Below, piece after piece: positions 17,724 through 27,080 of a stretch of DNA of 64,000 nucleotides; the stretch's first letter is position 1, and every line of letters starts with the position of its first letter. The translations under genes were made by a program, and so were the position numbers. The DNA lies in NCBI GenBank assembly GCA_964467585.1, contig CAYXRF010000002.1:96380-160379 (forward strand), written 5' to 3'. A model generated the notes under the pieces. It had not been told where the DNA came from. It saw only the letters and a program-made list of their open reading frames with translations, and did not search any database. Origin of the DNA: CALVLD01 sp964467585. Lineage in GTDB: Bacteria; Bacillota; Clostridia; Christensenellales; CAG-138.

Positions 17724-18437
17724 ATGAGTATACCTACACCGCATATCACCGCTGCTGCCGGAGACTTTGCGAAAACCGTGCTGATGCCCGGAGATCCAAA
17801 GCGTTCAAGGTTTATTGCCGACAACTTTTTATCCGATGCAAAGCTTGTTAACGACGTTCGCGGAGTTCAGGGCTATACAGGCTTTTACAAGGGTAAGCGC
17901 GTATCCGTTATGGCAAGCGGTATGGGAATGCCCGCGATAGGCATTTATTCTTACGAGCTGTTCAATTTTTATGATGTTGACAATATCATTCGTGTCGGCT
18001 CGGCAGGTTCTATACAGGATGATCTGCACATACGCGATATAGTTATTGCTCAGGCCGCCTGTACAAATGCCGCCTTTGCCGCTCAGTTTGAGCTGCCCGG
18101 CACTTACGCGCCTATCGCAAGCTATAAGCTGCTGAAGAAAGCCGCAGATCTTGCGGAACATATGCAGCTAAGATATAAGGTTGGCAACGTCTACTCCTCA
18201 GACACTTTCTACGATGAGTCTCTCGGCGCGGGCAAATGGCGCAAAATGGGCGTGTTGGCGGTTGAGATGGAGGCTGCCGCGTTGTATATGAACGCTGCGC
18301 GTGCAGGTAAAGACGCGCTGTGTATATGCACTGTATCAGATTGCATATTTGGCGACCACGGAAGCGACACCACCGCGGAGGAGCGTCAGACAAGCTTTAC
18401 CCGTATGATGGAGCTTGCGTTGGAAACGGCTGAATGA
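17724..18437 (+). CDS. deoD: Purine-nucleoside phosphorylase, DeoD type
   Basis: A 237-residue hexameric (small-subunit) purine nucleoside phosphorylase for purine salvage: nucleoside plus phosphate to base plus (deoxy)ribose-1-phosphate. Motifs: IPTPHITAAAGDFAKTVLMPGDPKRSRFIADNF, the phosphate-binding MPGDPKR, GMGMPAIGIYSYELF, and VEMEAAALYMNA with C-terminal CTVSDCIFG. AAAGGAG before the ATG. It lies directly after thrS, probably cotranscribed. Confidence 0.95.
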   Translation: MSIPTPHITAAAGDFAKTVLMPGDPKRSRFIADNFLSDAKLVNDVRGVQGYTGFYKGKRVSVMASGMGMPAIGIYSYELFNFYDVDNIIRVGSAGSIQDDLHIRDIVIAQAACTNAAFAAQFELPGTYAPIASYKLLKKAADLAEHMQLRYKVGNVYSSDTFYDESLGAGKWRKMGVLAVEMEAAALYMNAARAGKDALCICTVSDCIFGDHGSDTTAEERQTSFTRMMELALETAE

Positions 18438-18603
18438 TTCGGCTTTGTATATTGCTTTTGCGGAAGCGGGCTTAATACCTGTTGATTGGTGTTTGATACG
18501 CCGCAAAGCTTGAGTTGTGCTCATCTGTTTGCGCGGCTTGACCTGCGTATTCAGATGCGGCGATGTGATTGAACGATATTATGTATCGGAGGAATTAAAC
18601 AAT

Positions 18604-19503
18604 ATGAAAAGATACCTCGCAATTTTTTTGACTCTGTTGATGACACTTTGTATGTGTGTGGGCTGTGCCGACAAGTCCGGAGATCCCACCGTAAGCGATC
18701 CTTCCAACGTGCCTGCTGAGGCAACGGATTCTCCGTCTCCCTCTGTTGAAACTCCCGCTCCGACGGATGAGTTTACTTCAGTTGAGATAGTGCCCGATAC
18801 CACCCTTGAGGCAGATATCGACGGGGACGGGCTTGCGGACGCCATTTTTCTTGACTATGCCGCATATGATGAATATTCCGCAAGCTACACGCTGTCGATA
18901 ACTCTCGGCAAGTCGCCTGAATCAACATACACGGACGATACTTTTTCGGATGCCTATAGCTTGATTTTTGCCTCTGTAATCGACTGTGACAGCACCGACT
19001 CTCGCAGAGAGATTGTTCTTAACTACAATTACAGCAGCGACGATACCGCTTTGTTTGCTTATCGGGTTAATGCTGACGGAGTAACAATTGATCGTTTTGC
19101 GGAGGAAGCGTATGTACATGGATACCAAGACGGCATATTGACGTACAGCATAGATTCCACAATCCTCGGTTCATGCGGACTTAAGGCAGACTATACGATA
19201 GACGCCGATGGCTTCAAGATGCTGTCCGATGCGTACACATGGGTATATGCACCCACGTTGATCGTAATAGCCGAGCTTCCCGTTACGATTGTTGACGACG
19301 CCGACAACTCGCAGTATGCTTCCACAGCAATACCGGGTTCAACCGTGACGCCTATCGAGACGGACGGTCAATCCTATATCTATGTTAGCCTGTCAACGGG
19401 CGAAAACGCATACATCTACATCGCTGTGGGTGAAACGTCAAGCCTAATCTACATTGACAATCAGCTTCAGGATCATTACTTTGATCTTGTGTATGCCGAC
19501 TGA
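18604..19503 (+). CDS. Lipoprotein, function unknown
   Basis: A 299-residue secreted lipoprotein: signal peptide MKRYLAIFLTLLMTLCMCVGC with lipobox CVGC (cysteine about residue 21), then a Ser/Pro/Thr/Glu-rich linker (about 25-60) and a beta-rich domain. Its first part (DIDGDGLADAIFLDYAAYDEYSASY) resembles FG-GAP/VCBS-like calcium loops, and the end may be SH3-like (SQYASTAIPGSTVTPIETDGQSYIYVSLSTGENAYIYI). The start at 18604 has GGAGG upstream; an earlier in-frame start at 18517 would spoil the signal peptide. A terminator follows at 19519. Confidence 0.75.
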   Translation: MKRYLAIFLTLLMTLCMCVGCADKSGDPTVSDPSNVPAEATDSPSPSVETPAPTDEFTSVEIVPDTTLEADIDGDGLADAIFLDYAAYDEYSASYTLSITLGKSPESTYTDDTFSDAYSLIFASVIDCDSTDSRREIVLNYNYSSDDTALFAYRVNADGVTIDRFAEEAYVHGYQDGILTYSIDSTILGSCGLKADYTIDADGFKMLSDAYTWVYAPTLIVIAELPVTIVDDADNSQYASTAIPGSTVTPIETDGQSYIYVSLSTGENAYIYIAVGETSSLIYIDNQLQDHYFDLVYAD

Positions 19504-19518
19504 TGCTTGCAGAGCTCT

Positions 19519-19555
19519 GCCCCGCCTGCCTTTTATAGGGTAAGCGGGGCTTTTT
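19519..19555 (+). terminator. Terminator after the lipoprotein gene
   Basis: GCCCCGC / GCGGGGC stem (19519-19525, 19544-19550) with inner partial pairing, followed by TTTTT. It overlaps the 3' end of the convergent gene at 19533. Confidence 0.88.
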
Positions 19556-20303
19556 CTGTCCTAAGAACGCAGCTGATAAACAGCATTCCTTCCTCGCAGC
19601 GACAGCCCGCGTCATTTTTATTGTTGACGATAGAAATCACCGCTTCGAAATGGCATTCCTTAAGCAATTCGGTGTTGATCGTATTGGTGAGCATACATAC
19701 CGTTGTATCAATCCCCCACTGTGCGCAAAATTGCAGCCTTGTCAATACAAGGCTGTCAACCGCCCTGTATAATGGCTGCCCTGCTGTATACAAAGAAGCG
19801 ATGCCCGCAATTGATTCCGTGATGGTTTTCGGCTCAACGCTTGGCTTTATGCAGATGCAAACCCGTTTCTGATTTTCTGTTTTTGTAAGCGTTTGCATTA
19901 TTTGTGTTGAACTCGTCTGATGCACAACGAATACGGCGCGAAGCTCATACTCTTGAAGCATTGTTACCAGATCGATGCAATTTTGTGCGTCTGAGCAGCA
20001 GAACACAAGCATTGCCGCTTTTACGGGTGTGCTCTTTGGTTGGCTTTGCCATGCCTGTATATCGGTTGGAAGAACCGTGGTGTAGTTATTTTCTACAAGC
20101 ATTGTCACATCTTTACGAATCGCTTCATATGAAACACAGCTTGGAGCGTCTCCGATTTGCATATATGCCGCCGTGATAAATTTGGGTTCCTGCCTTATCG
20201 ATATGCCGCCGACTGTTGCCGCAAGCAGCACAAGCAGTGTAAAGCCGAGCGTAATCAGCGCAGAGGTCCGTCTGTTTTTTGATATTGTCATGAATTTTTT
20301 CAT
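19533..20303 (-). CDS. Degenerate polysaccharide-deacetylase-like membrane protein
   Basis: A 256-residue protein with an N-terminal transmembrane helix (about residues 14-35) and an extracytoplasmic domain whose order matches NodB polysaccharide deacetylases: an opening 'YEAIRKDVTMLVENNYTTVLPTDIQAW', then 'KAAMLVFCCSDAQNCIDLVTMLQEYELRAVFVV'. In active enzymes that second block reads like 'aLTFDDGy.....y..Lk.y...ATFFV'. Here the metal-binding FDDG is replaced by FCCSDA, and no HxxxH zinc motif is visible. The fold is inferred, and the protein is probably not a working deacetylase. GAGGTGATGAT precedes the ATG. It is divergent from the zinc-ribbon gene. Confidence 0.6.
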   Translation of the reverse strand: MKKFMTISKNRRTSALITLGFTLLVLLAATVGGISIRQEPKFITAAYMQIGDAPSCVSYEAIRKDVTMLVENNYTTVLPTDIQAWQSQPKSTPVKAAMLVFCCSDAQNCIDLVTMLQEYELRAVFVVHQTSSTQIMQTLTKTENQKRVCICIKPSVEPKTITESIAGIASLYTAGQPLYRAVDSLVLTRLQFCAQWGIDTTVCMLTNTINTELLKECHFEAVISIVNNKNDAGCRCEEGMLFISCVLRTEKAPLTL

Positions 20304-20348
20304 ATCATCACCTCAATAATACATATGCGTATGTGGTGATTGTTTTGA

Positions 20349-20377
20349 TTGACATGAATATAATCGTGCTATATAAT
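20349..20377 (+). promoter_or_regulatory. Sigma-A promoter of the zinc-ribbon membrane protein and ABC cluster
   Basis: Perfect TTGACA (20349-20354), 17 bp spacer and TATAAT (20372-20377), 50 bp before the gene at 20428. Confidence 0.85.
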
Positions 20378-20427
20378 GGTCATATCAGAAAATATACATC
20401 CATCCGATAATTGGGAGGTAAACATTT

Positions 20428-22107
20428 ATGAAATTCTGTTTGAATTGCGGCGAAAGACTAAACGATGACGCCTCGTTCTGCGGCTTTTGCGGGGCTGCAC
20501 AGGCAAACGCTTCCGCAGGCGCCCCCGTTCAAGACGGTGGATATGCGAACAACGGCGTTCCCGCTTCGCCAGAATACGCTCCGCAGGCGGCAAAAAAGAG
20601 ATTTTCAACGGCAAAGTTTTGGGTCATTATTGGCGTATGTGTGGTTGTTATCGCGCTTGGCGTTACGCTTTTTGCCTCCGGTGCGTATGTTTCCCTTATG
20701 CCCAATTCACGTCTGAAGCTTGGCGTCGCCGAAAACCGTTTGGTTGACGCCGCGTTGGACTCATACTTTGACGCCCGCAAGGATTCCGTCTCCTATGACG
20801 CTGAATTGTCCGCAAATATCGATGTGGCAAGCGGCGCCGATTCTGAAACGGCAATGTATGCCAATTTGATAAACGATCTCACCATTGAAATGGGTATCAA
20901 TGCATCCCCCGATGGTTCTTTGCTTGGCATTTCGGCAAGCTATCGCAACAATGAGCTGCTGGACGCAACGATCGTTGCCGATTCCGACAAGCTTGGTTTG
21001 TACATACCTGTTGCGGACTCCAATTACTACACTATTGACATTGACGCATTGATGGCTCTTATTTCAGAATATGCAGGAGAAACGTCAGTTTCATCCCAAT
21101 CTTTTTCCGGTCTGTATGAAAATACCGTCATTGATGAAAAGGCTTTCCGCAAGGACGTCAAGGCTATACTTAAAATTCTGTCGGGTCTGTCAACGGATGA
21201 CAACACAGAGATAGAGTCCGGCGAAGACATTTCATTGTTTATTGACGATGAGGACATAACAGGCGCTGTGTACTCAATCTCCCCCGATAAGGACGATTAC
21301 ACCACTGTGCTTTTAGCCCTTGTCGACCACTTTGAAAGCGGCGACAGCTACATTTACGATAATCTGCTCAAGCCGATTATTGTTGAATACATTACGCTTT
21401 ACTCCTACGCTGACGATTCTGATTCTTTGATTGCCAACCCCCTGTCCTATGTGCGTGACAATATTGAAATGATTGCCGATGAGCTTGACCGGGCGGACGT
21501 CACCATCCGTATATGCATGAAGGGCTCCGAAATTGTTTCTCAGCAGGTTATCATCGGCAAGGATATGACCATCGGGTATGATCGTCTTACCGTAAAAAAG
21601 GTTGAGCACTCCATGCTTTACTTATATGCGGATTCTGAACTCGAGTATTACGTTGATATCAAAGACGAGGTCAGCGGTCACGAGCACGATCTTTCTATTG
21701 GGCTATATGCAAGCGAATATTCAAATTATTATTCGTCCGATGATTCGCTTTCGTGTATCTTCGAAATAGACGCCACGTTCAACGACAGGCAGGACACTCC
21801 CCTTTTACTTTGCTGCGGCAAATACAAGCTTAGCGTTCGCGGTATGCGCGTGGCAACATTGGAGATTTCAAGCCGCAAAGGCGGAGCGGAGTACGTTCTT
21901 TCAGTCAACAAGTCATTTTTGGATGCTCTCTCAAGTGATATAACCGGTGCTGAGGTTAAGCTTGTTTTGACAGAGGGTGCAAGCGTCCACGCTCCTAATG
22001 TCACGCCTGTGGATCTCAGCAACAAGTCCTATGATGAAATCATGGAGATTCTTGAGGACGCTGCGCAGGAGCTGACTATGGTGCTTATGCAGCTTGATAT
22101 CGGCTGA
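20428..22107 (+). CDS. Zinc-ribbon membrane protein, function unknown
   Basis: A 559-residue protein beginning with a zinc ribbon (MKFCLNCGERLNDDASFCGFCG; two CxxC pairs), then a Ala/Gly/Pro linker, one transmembrane helix (about residues 69-92) and a ~460-residue beta-rich outer domain made of strands with repeated Asp/Ser/Tyr patterns. This zinc-ribbon plus TM plus large outer domain plan is common in Firmicutes, but its function is not established. GGGAGG precedes the ATG. It is followed 54 bp later by the ABC ATPase gene, so it may act with that exporter; this is only a neighbourhood inference. Confidence 0.78.
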   Translation: MKFCLNCGERLNDDASFCGFCGAAQANASAGAPVQDGGYANNGVPASPEYAPQAAKKRFSTAKFWVIIGVCVVVIALGVTLFASGAYVSLMPNSRLKLGVAENRLVDAALDSYFDARKDSVSYDAELSANIDVASGADSETAMYANLINDLTIEMGINASPDGSLLGISASYRNNELLDATIVADSDKLGLYIPVADSNYYTIDIDALMALISEYAGETSVSSQSFSGLYENTVIDEKAFRKDVKAILKILSGLSTDDNTEIESGEDISLFIDDEDITGAVYSISPDKDDYTTVLLALVDHFESGDSYIYDNLLKPIIVEYITLYSYADDSDSLIANPLSYVRDNIEMIADELDRADVTIRICMKGSEIVSQQVIIGKDMTIGYDRLTVKKVEHSMLYLYADSELEYYVDIKDEVSGHEHDLSIGLYASEYSNYYSSDDSLSCIFEIDATFNDRQDTPLLLCCGKYKLSVRGMRVATLEISSRKGGAEYVLSVNKSFLDALSSDITGAEVKLVLTEGASVHAPNVTPVDLSNKSYDEIMEILEDAAQELTMVLMQLDIG

Positions 22108-22161
22108 CCGAACGGTTATTGTTGATATGTGCGTTCATCAGTAAGGAGCTTTGTTTTCCAT

Positions 22162-22842
22162 ATGAGCGACAGCATAGTTTTACGTCTTGATAACATTGAA
22201 AAGCGCTACGGCCCTGACAGCGTGTTGGGGCCGCTTTCGCTTGTTCTTTTAAAGGGTGAGTTGCTTGGCATTCGCGGTGAGAACGGCGCGGGCAAAAGCA
22301 CGCTGATGGGGATAATTGCAGGGACGCTTTCTCCTTCCTCCGGCAAACGAACACTCGGGCATATCGCAAAGCCAAACATAAGCTATGTTCCGCAGGATAT
22401 CGCGCTTTATCCAACGCTTACCGGTATCCAGAATCTTGATTTTTGGGCCGAGGTTTACGGCGTCCGCGGGAGGTCAAAGCGGTTACGCATTAAATATCTG
22501 CTTGAGCTTATGAATCTTTCCGACAAGGCGCATAAGCGTGTGGAAACCTATTCCGGTGGGATGAAGCGCAGGCTCAACATGGCGGCTGCTCTTGTTGCCG
22601 CGCCCACGTTGCTTTTGTTGGACGAGCCTACCGTTGGCGCTGATGAACATTCTGTTATGGTTATGCTCGACGTTGTTCGCGGAATGCGCAATAACGGTAC
22701 GTCAGTCGTGCTTATCAGCCATTCCGACAATGAGTTGATGAGAATTTGCGATCGTATTATCACGATGGAAAAGGGGCTTATTGTCAGCGATATGATTGTA
22801 AACAATATTGAGCACGCCCAATCGGAAGCATTTGATGCTTAG
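22162..22842 (+). CDS. ABC transporter ATP-binding protein
   Basis: A 226-residue ATPase with Walker A GENGAGKST, Q-loop YVPQDIALYPTLTG, signature YSGGMKRRLNMA, Walker B LLLLDEPTVG and switch His in VLISHSD. It belongs to the ABC-2 export class (CcmA/DrrA-like). The start at 22162 is chosen because AAGGAG lies 13 nt upstream and inside the longer possible reading frame. The stop overlaps the next gene by 8 nt, so the three transporter genes form a translationally coupled unit. Confidence 0.9.
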   Translation: MSDSIVLRLDNIEKRYGPDSVLGPLSLVLLKGELLGIRGENGAGKSTLMGIIAGTLSPSSGKRTLGHIAKPNISYVPQDIALYPTLTGIQNLDFWAEVYGVRGRSKRLRIKYLLELMNLSDKAHKRVETYSGGMKRRLNMAAALVAAPTLLLLDEPTVGADEHSVMVMLDVVRGMRNNGTSVVLISHSDNELMRICDRIITMEKGLIVSDMIVNNIEHAQSEAFDA

Positions 22843-24010
22843 CGCCTGTATTAAAAAGGATATTCGATTGATAACCGGCGGCCCAGTACGCAGTCTGCTG
22901 TTGTTGCTTTTTCCCGCGATGCTTGTCGTTATGATGTTTTTGGGGATGCGTGACCTTGCGGAAACTCGTCAGTACATCAAGCCCTTTGCCATTGCTGTCA
23001 GGGATGACGACGACTCAATGATGTCCCGCATGCTGTTGAGCCAGTTGAACGACGTCGGGATTTTCAGCGCGACGATTGTCGCGGGCGACAAATCCGACCC
23101 GCAGCTTTTTGATATGGGCTGTGCCGCCGTGGTTACATTCCCCAAAGATTTTTTCTATGACCTCTACTCAATGTCGGATACCGATCTGCTTATAACATTA
23201 AACGGAGATATGTCTACCGAAGCAAGCATTGTACGAACCGTTTTTTCATCCGTGCTTGACATAATTACCGAAAATCAACGAGTATGCTATGCGGCGGCGC
23301 GCATACAGTATGGTGAGCTTGACGATTCCGCCAAAGCGCAGTTGTATTATAGCTATTCAAACACAGCGCTTGAGGACGCTTTGGGGCGACTGTCGCTGTC
23401 TGATATGACCGAAATGTATTCCGACAAAATCGACAATACAAAGCTGTTTTTCCTTGCGGGCGTCGCTTCCATGTTGTGTATGTTTATTCCTCTTTGCGTA
23501 TTGAAAACGCTGCCTGATGAAATTGAAATGGGTGTTTTCCCCCGATACGCTGCGGCGGGAGGATCCGTTTGGAAAATGCTTTTTTCAAAGCTGATTGCAG
23601 CATTTGTTATGACCGCTTTGCCCGTTGGGATATTGCTGTGCGTTCTTTGTTCGGATGGTATTTTGCTTTCAATATTTGTTGTGCTTTCTGTGTTTTTAGC
23701 CTCTTTCACACTGTTTTTGCTGCTGTCTTGGATTGTATCCGGCGCATCGCGTTCGCTTCTTTTGGGCAGCGTTCTGCTTCTTTTAATGCTGGTTATCGGC
23801 GGAGCGCTGTATCCATATGAGCTTCTCCCCGAATTTTTGCAGACTTTCAGCAGGTTTACACTGCCCTATTACATGCTTGCCGGGGTGAATGCCGCCGTGC
23901 GCGGCTCCTCCTTTTCCGATATTGTAACATTGCTTTGTCCGCTCTATATATTTATTGTCGTCTCGGCTTCAGCGTCATTCCTCCTTATTGGTAAGAGGAG
24001 GCGTGTATGA
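22835..24010 (+). CDS. ABC-2 type transporter permease
   Basis: A 391-residue permease with the ABC-2 layout: an N-terminal helix after a short cytoplasmic start (RSLLLLLFPAMLVVMMFLGM), a large outer loop of ~170 residues, then five or six helices (LFFLAGVASMLCMFIPLCVLKT ... SLLLGSVLLLLMLVIGGALYPYELLP ... ). It pairs with the ATPase upstream and the permease downstream. The substrate is unknown; no precursor peptide or modification enzyme is visible nearby. The start overlaps the ATPase stop (ATGCTTAG). Confidence 0.85.
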   Translation: MLSACIKKDIRLITGGPVRSLLLLLFPAMLVVMMFLGMRDLAETRQYIKPFAIAVRDDDDSMMSRMLLSQLNDVGIFSATIVAGDKSDPQLFDMGCAAVVTFPKDFFYDLYSMSDTDLLITLNGDMSTEASIVRTVFSSVLDIITENQRVCYAAARIQYGELDDSAKAQLYYSYSNTALEDALGRLSLSDMTEMYSDKIDNTKLFFLAGVASMLCMFIPLCVLKTLPDEIEMGVFPRYAAAGGSVWKMLFSKLIAAFVMTALPVGILLCVLCSDGILLSIFVVLSVFLASFTLFLLLSWIVSGASRSLLLGSVLLLLMLVIGGALYPYELLPEFLQTFSRFTLPYYMLAGVNAAVRGSSFSDIVTLLCPLYIFIVVSASASFLLIGKRRRV

Positions 24011-25164
24011 AATCGTATCCCAATCCATATTCGCGTCTGCCCCGTTTCGGTTTTTTTGCCGTAACGTATCACAAGCTTTTTGCAATGTTTGGCTCCGCTT
24101 GGGTGATGCTTGCCGTTTACTTTTGCCTTTTAATGTGCTTCGCAGTGGTTCGCGCAATAGTCTGCGGCGATGCTCCTGATTCAGTTTCTGTTGCCGTGGT
24201 TAATAATTGCAGCGATACTTATTCAAACGAGCTTGTAAACCGTCTGTCGGAAAGCGATGGCTTCAGCATTCATCTTTTGGATTCCGTCATCAGTGCGGAA
24301 AATATGCTGATTAACGGCAAGGCGGAAGCATATATTGAAATATATCCCGAATATGATAATCTGCTTGCCGAAAACGGGCAATCGGGGCTTTATCGCATTG
24401 TGTCCGTGCCCTCATCCGCTTCGTCAGATGCAATAAGAGAAACCGTCAGCGGGATCGTTATCGCGCAGCGTGCATATGTGCGCGTTCGGCAGGAGCTTGT
24501 TGATTCAGGATATGAGTCGGTTGACGAGCTTCTTTCGGAGTATATGCAGGAGTATGATGAGTCCGCTCCAAAACTTTTCGCTTTTGAAACGGTTGGAGGC
24601 GACAGCACTGCCGGTTCCGCTCTGTTCGGTCAGCTTTATGCGGGCTATTCCGGATTTGCGGCTCTTGCGATTCTGCTCCTTATGCTGTCGCTTTCAAGTT
24701 GGCTTTCAAATGCTGAATCCAAGCTCTCCTCCGTGCGAATGGAGGTGATTCCCCACGGTCGCTCATTAAGCGTGCTTACGGATTTTTCTGCACTTTTGTC
24801 CGCAGGAGTTATCGCCTCGGCAGTCGCGTTTGCCGTATCCCCTTCCCCCTCCGTCAAACTTGCTCTTGGGCTTTTAAGCTTCTGCGTCTGCATATCGGGG
24901 CTTTGTCTGTTGGTCGGCAATTTAGCTTCATCAGGCGCCATCAACATCGCTGCTCCATTCATAGCGCTTATAACCTCTTTGCTTGGAGGTTGCTTTATGG
25001 ACGTTGGTGCGCTGTCATCGTTTATGCTTGCGCTTTCAAGAGTGACCCCTCAGGGTCAGCTTATTGCCGCTGAAACCACAGACAATATTTTGTGGTGTGC
25101 GCTTCTTATTTTTGAGGGCGCAGTCTGCGTCTGTGCTTCACGGCTTGCAAGGCAGCATCGTTAA
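24007..25164 (+). CDS. ABC-2 type transporter permease, second subunit
   Basis: A 385-residue permease with the same plan as its neighbour: one N-terminal helix (AMFGSAWVMLAVYFCLLMCFAVVRAIV), a ~170-residue outer loop and a bundle of C-terminal helices. The ATGA overlap with the previous gene indicates translational coupling. The two permeases probably form a heterodimer driven by the ATPase at 22162. No substrate evidence. Confidence 0.83.
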   Translation: MKSYPNPYSRLPRFGFFAVTYHKLFAMFGSAWVMLAVYFCLLMCFAVVRAIVCGDAPDSVSVAVVNNCSDTYSNELVNRLSESDGFSIHLLDSVISAENMLINGKAEAYIEIYPEYDNLLAENGQSGLYRIVSVPSSASSDAIRETVSGIVIAQRAYVRVRQELVDSGYESVDELLSEYMQEYDESAPKLFAFETVGGDSTAGSALFGQLYAGYSGFAALAILLLMLSLSSWLSNAESKLSSVRMEVIPHGRSLSVLTDFSALLSAGVIASAVAFAVSPSPSVKLALGLLSFCVCISGLCLLVGNLASSGAINIAAPFIALITSLLGGCFMDVGALSSFMLALSRVTPQGQLIAAETTDNILWCALLIFEGAVCVCASRLARQHR

Positions 25165-25182
25165 ACATCTATATATGTTATA

Positions 25183-25211
25183 TTGACATGTTTTGTCGGA
25201 TATAGTAAATT
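25183..25211 (+). promoter_or_regulatory. Putative sigma-A promoter for the membrane protein at 25246
   Basis: TTGACA (25183-25188), 17 bp spacer, TAAATT (25206-25211), just after the permease stop. Confidence 0.55.
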
Positions 25212-25245
25212 ATTGTCCGCAAACAATTATTGGGGGGTAGCAGAC

Positions 25246-26133
25246 ATGAAACCATCCGTCAAACGCACCGTTGTTATAATTCTTGCCGCTTTATGCGTGG
25301 TGTTAACCTTTATGCTTTCACTTTCGCTGTTGTTCAGGAGCTTGCTTTCCGAATCCTACGCGGCTTCGTTTTTTGACAGCCACAGCATTGCCGTGCTTCC
25401 CCTGCCGCTGGGCTCCGACGGCTCTGATGTGTCGGTCAGCGATTTTCTTTCAAGCGCGGTTCCCGTTGAGTGGGAGCATTTTTCGGGTGATTATTACGAT
25501 TTTTCTCCCGCTTCAATTAAAAAGATGCTTAGGAAATCAAATGCAGATGAGCTTGCGATTGAGATAATCGGCAGGGTCGGGCGTTATTTTACTGAGGGGA
25601 AGGACTTGGTTCTTCTTACCGAGGACGAGCTGTATGATACGATAATGAGTTCTGCGGGGATTTTATCGCAAATTGCAGGATATGACCTTTCAGATTATGA
25701 TAAAGAGCTTATTCACAACATTAATATCGCAAACATTGTTGACTACAATAAAACTTCAAAGATAGGTTCGGCAATTGACCTTGCGCTTTCGCCATTAAGA
25801 GCGTTCCTTTCCAACTGGTTCCTAATTATTTGCATAATCTGCATTGTGGGATGTATAGTGTTTATAGGAATACTGGACTTCAAATCAAGGCGGGAGCTGT
25901 TGGGTTTTTTGAGCTTGATGCTAATCGCGCTTGGCGCGTTGCTGCTGATTTCGTTTTTTGTTTATACGATTTGCGTTGGCGTATCCAACGTCACGATTAT
26001 CGCTATGTACACTTCCGCTTCGCGCACTTCACTGCTTGTCGCCGCGATTGTCATATGTGTGCTTGCCGCTTCCGCAGCAATAGCAAGAGCGTTGCTCTAC
26101 CCTTCCCAAAAGGTCGCAGGCGTCAATGGCTGA
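25246..26133 (+). CDS. Multi-pass membrane protein, function unknown
   Basis: A 295-residue protein with an N-terminal helix (VVIILAALCVVLTFMLSLSLLF), a ~165-residue predicted outer domain (residues about 35-195) and three or four C-terminal helices (NWFLIICIICIVGCIVFIGIL; FLSLMLIALGALLLISFFVYTICVG; TSLLVAAIVICVLAASAAIARALL). I do not recognise the family. The start at 25246 follows GGGGGG. It has its own promoter, so it need not belong to the ABC unit. The next 120 bp hold a partial inverted repeat (GGCTTTATGTG / CACACAAAGCC), possibly a terminator. Confidence 0.7.
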   Translation: MKPSVKRTVVIILAALCVVLTFMLSLSLLFRSLLSESYAASFFDSHSIAVLPLPLGSDGSDVSVSDFLSSAVPVEWEHFSGDYYDFSPASIKKMLRKSNADELAIEIIGRVGRYFTEGKDLVLLTEDELYDTIMSSAGILSQIAGYDLSDYDKELIHNINIANIVDYNKTSKIGSAIDLALSPLRAFLSNWFLIICIICIVGCIVFIGILDFKSRRELLGFLSLMLIALGALLLISFFVYTICVGVSNVTIIAMYTSASRTSLLVAAIVICVLAASAAIARALLYPSQKVAGVNG

Positions 26134-26254
26134 GCATCGCCGCTTGTTTCTTGGGCGCCGCTGAATTATTATTCGATGTGTTTGGCTTTATGTGTAGCAA
26201 GCTTTGCCTCCGCACACAAAGCCATCTGTTTGCTGTATCCGTTTGCCTGTTCTG

Positions 26255-26983
26255 CTAATCTTCATTTTTGAACATCCAACGAATATGCTGCTTTGAAACT
26301 GCAATTCCCATACTGCTTTGCAGTGCAAAGGACGCGTCGTTGTCAATATAAACCTGTCCGTAGGGAATCCAGCCTTTTTTTATGTGATAATCAAACATAA
26401 AAGCTTGCAGCGCGGTTGCTACCCCCATGCGGCGGCTGTCCGGCGCAACCTCAAGCAGTCCTATGCTGCCATCGTCATGCGTGCCAATAAAACCAAGCAG
26501 CCTGCCCGTTGGCTCTGCCGCAAGCTCCGCGCCAAACATGCCCGCTTCTATTCGGCTGTCAATGTATTGTGGGTCATGCTTGTAATGCTCCTTAACAAAC
26601 GGAGCGTCTTTAGCCGTCAGCCTGCGGATTCTGAAACGAGAATCGACATTGGGCGCCCTGTCGCCAGTGTACACGCATTGAGCGCAATCCATCCACCCAT
26701 CAAGCCCATAGCGAGTACGAATTGCATCCATCGCCGTGTTGCCGTGAGCTACACAGCAGTCCATAGCCTGTATTGAATTTAAAGCGGCGTCCGCTCCTGC
26801 TTTGTCAAATGCGTTAAGCATATAAACCTCACCGCTGAGATTAAGCAAAAGCACTGTCCCGTCATGCGCATATATCACCTCGGCATTGCTTCTGACAATT
26901 GCTTGGAGCATATCAACGTTGAGTATTTTGTCGCTTGAAAGAATGCTCGTTGCCTTGTTTTCCAATTCAGTATTTCTTTTCAT
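26255..26983 (-). CDS. GNAT family N-acetyltransferase
   Basis: A 242-residue protein. The C-terminal half is a GNAT domain: the N-terminal strand FRIRRLTAKDAPFVKEHY, the acetyl-CoA-binding block VAPDSRRMGVATALQAFMFDYHIKKGWIPYGQVYIDNDASFALQSSMG. The N-terminal ~110 residues are a separate alpha/beta segment often seen in GNAT pairs. Substrate unknown. ATG at 26983; transcribed alone on the minus strand. Confidence 0.85.
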   Translation of the reverse strand: MKRNTELENKATSILSSDKILNVDMLQAIVRSNAEVIYAHDGTVLLLNLSGEVYMLNAFDKAGADAALNSIQAMDCCVAHGNTAMDAIRTRYGLDGWMDCAQCVYTGDRAPNVDSRFRIRRLTAKDAPFVKEHYKHDPQYIDSRIEAGMFGAELAAEPTGRLLGFIGTHDDGSIGLLEVAPDSRRMGVATALQAFMFDYHIKKGWIPYGQVYIDNDASFALQSSMGIAVSKQHIRWMFKNED

Positions 26984-27080
26984 GAATTTTTCGTCCTCCC
27001 GGGCAGCATGATTGGCGCACCAATGCCATCAGTTTTGACAATAAAGCAACCTCGCTCTTAACGCTTATCATTGTGCAGCG

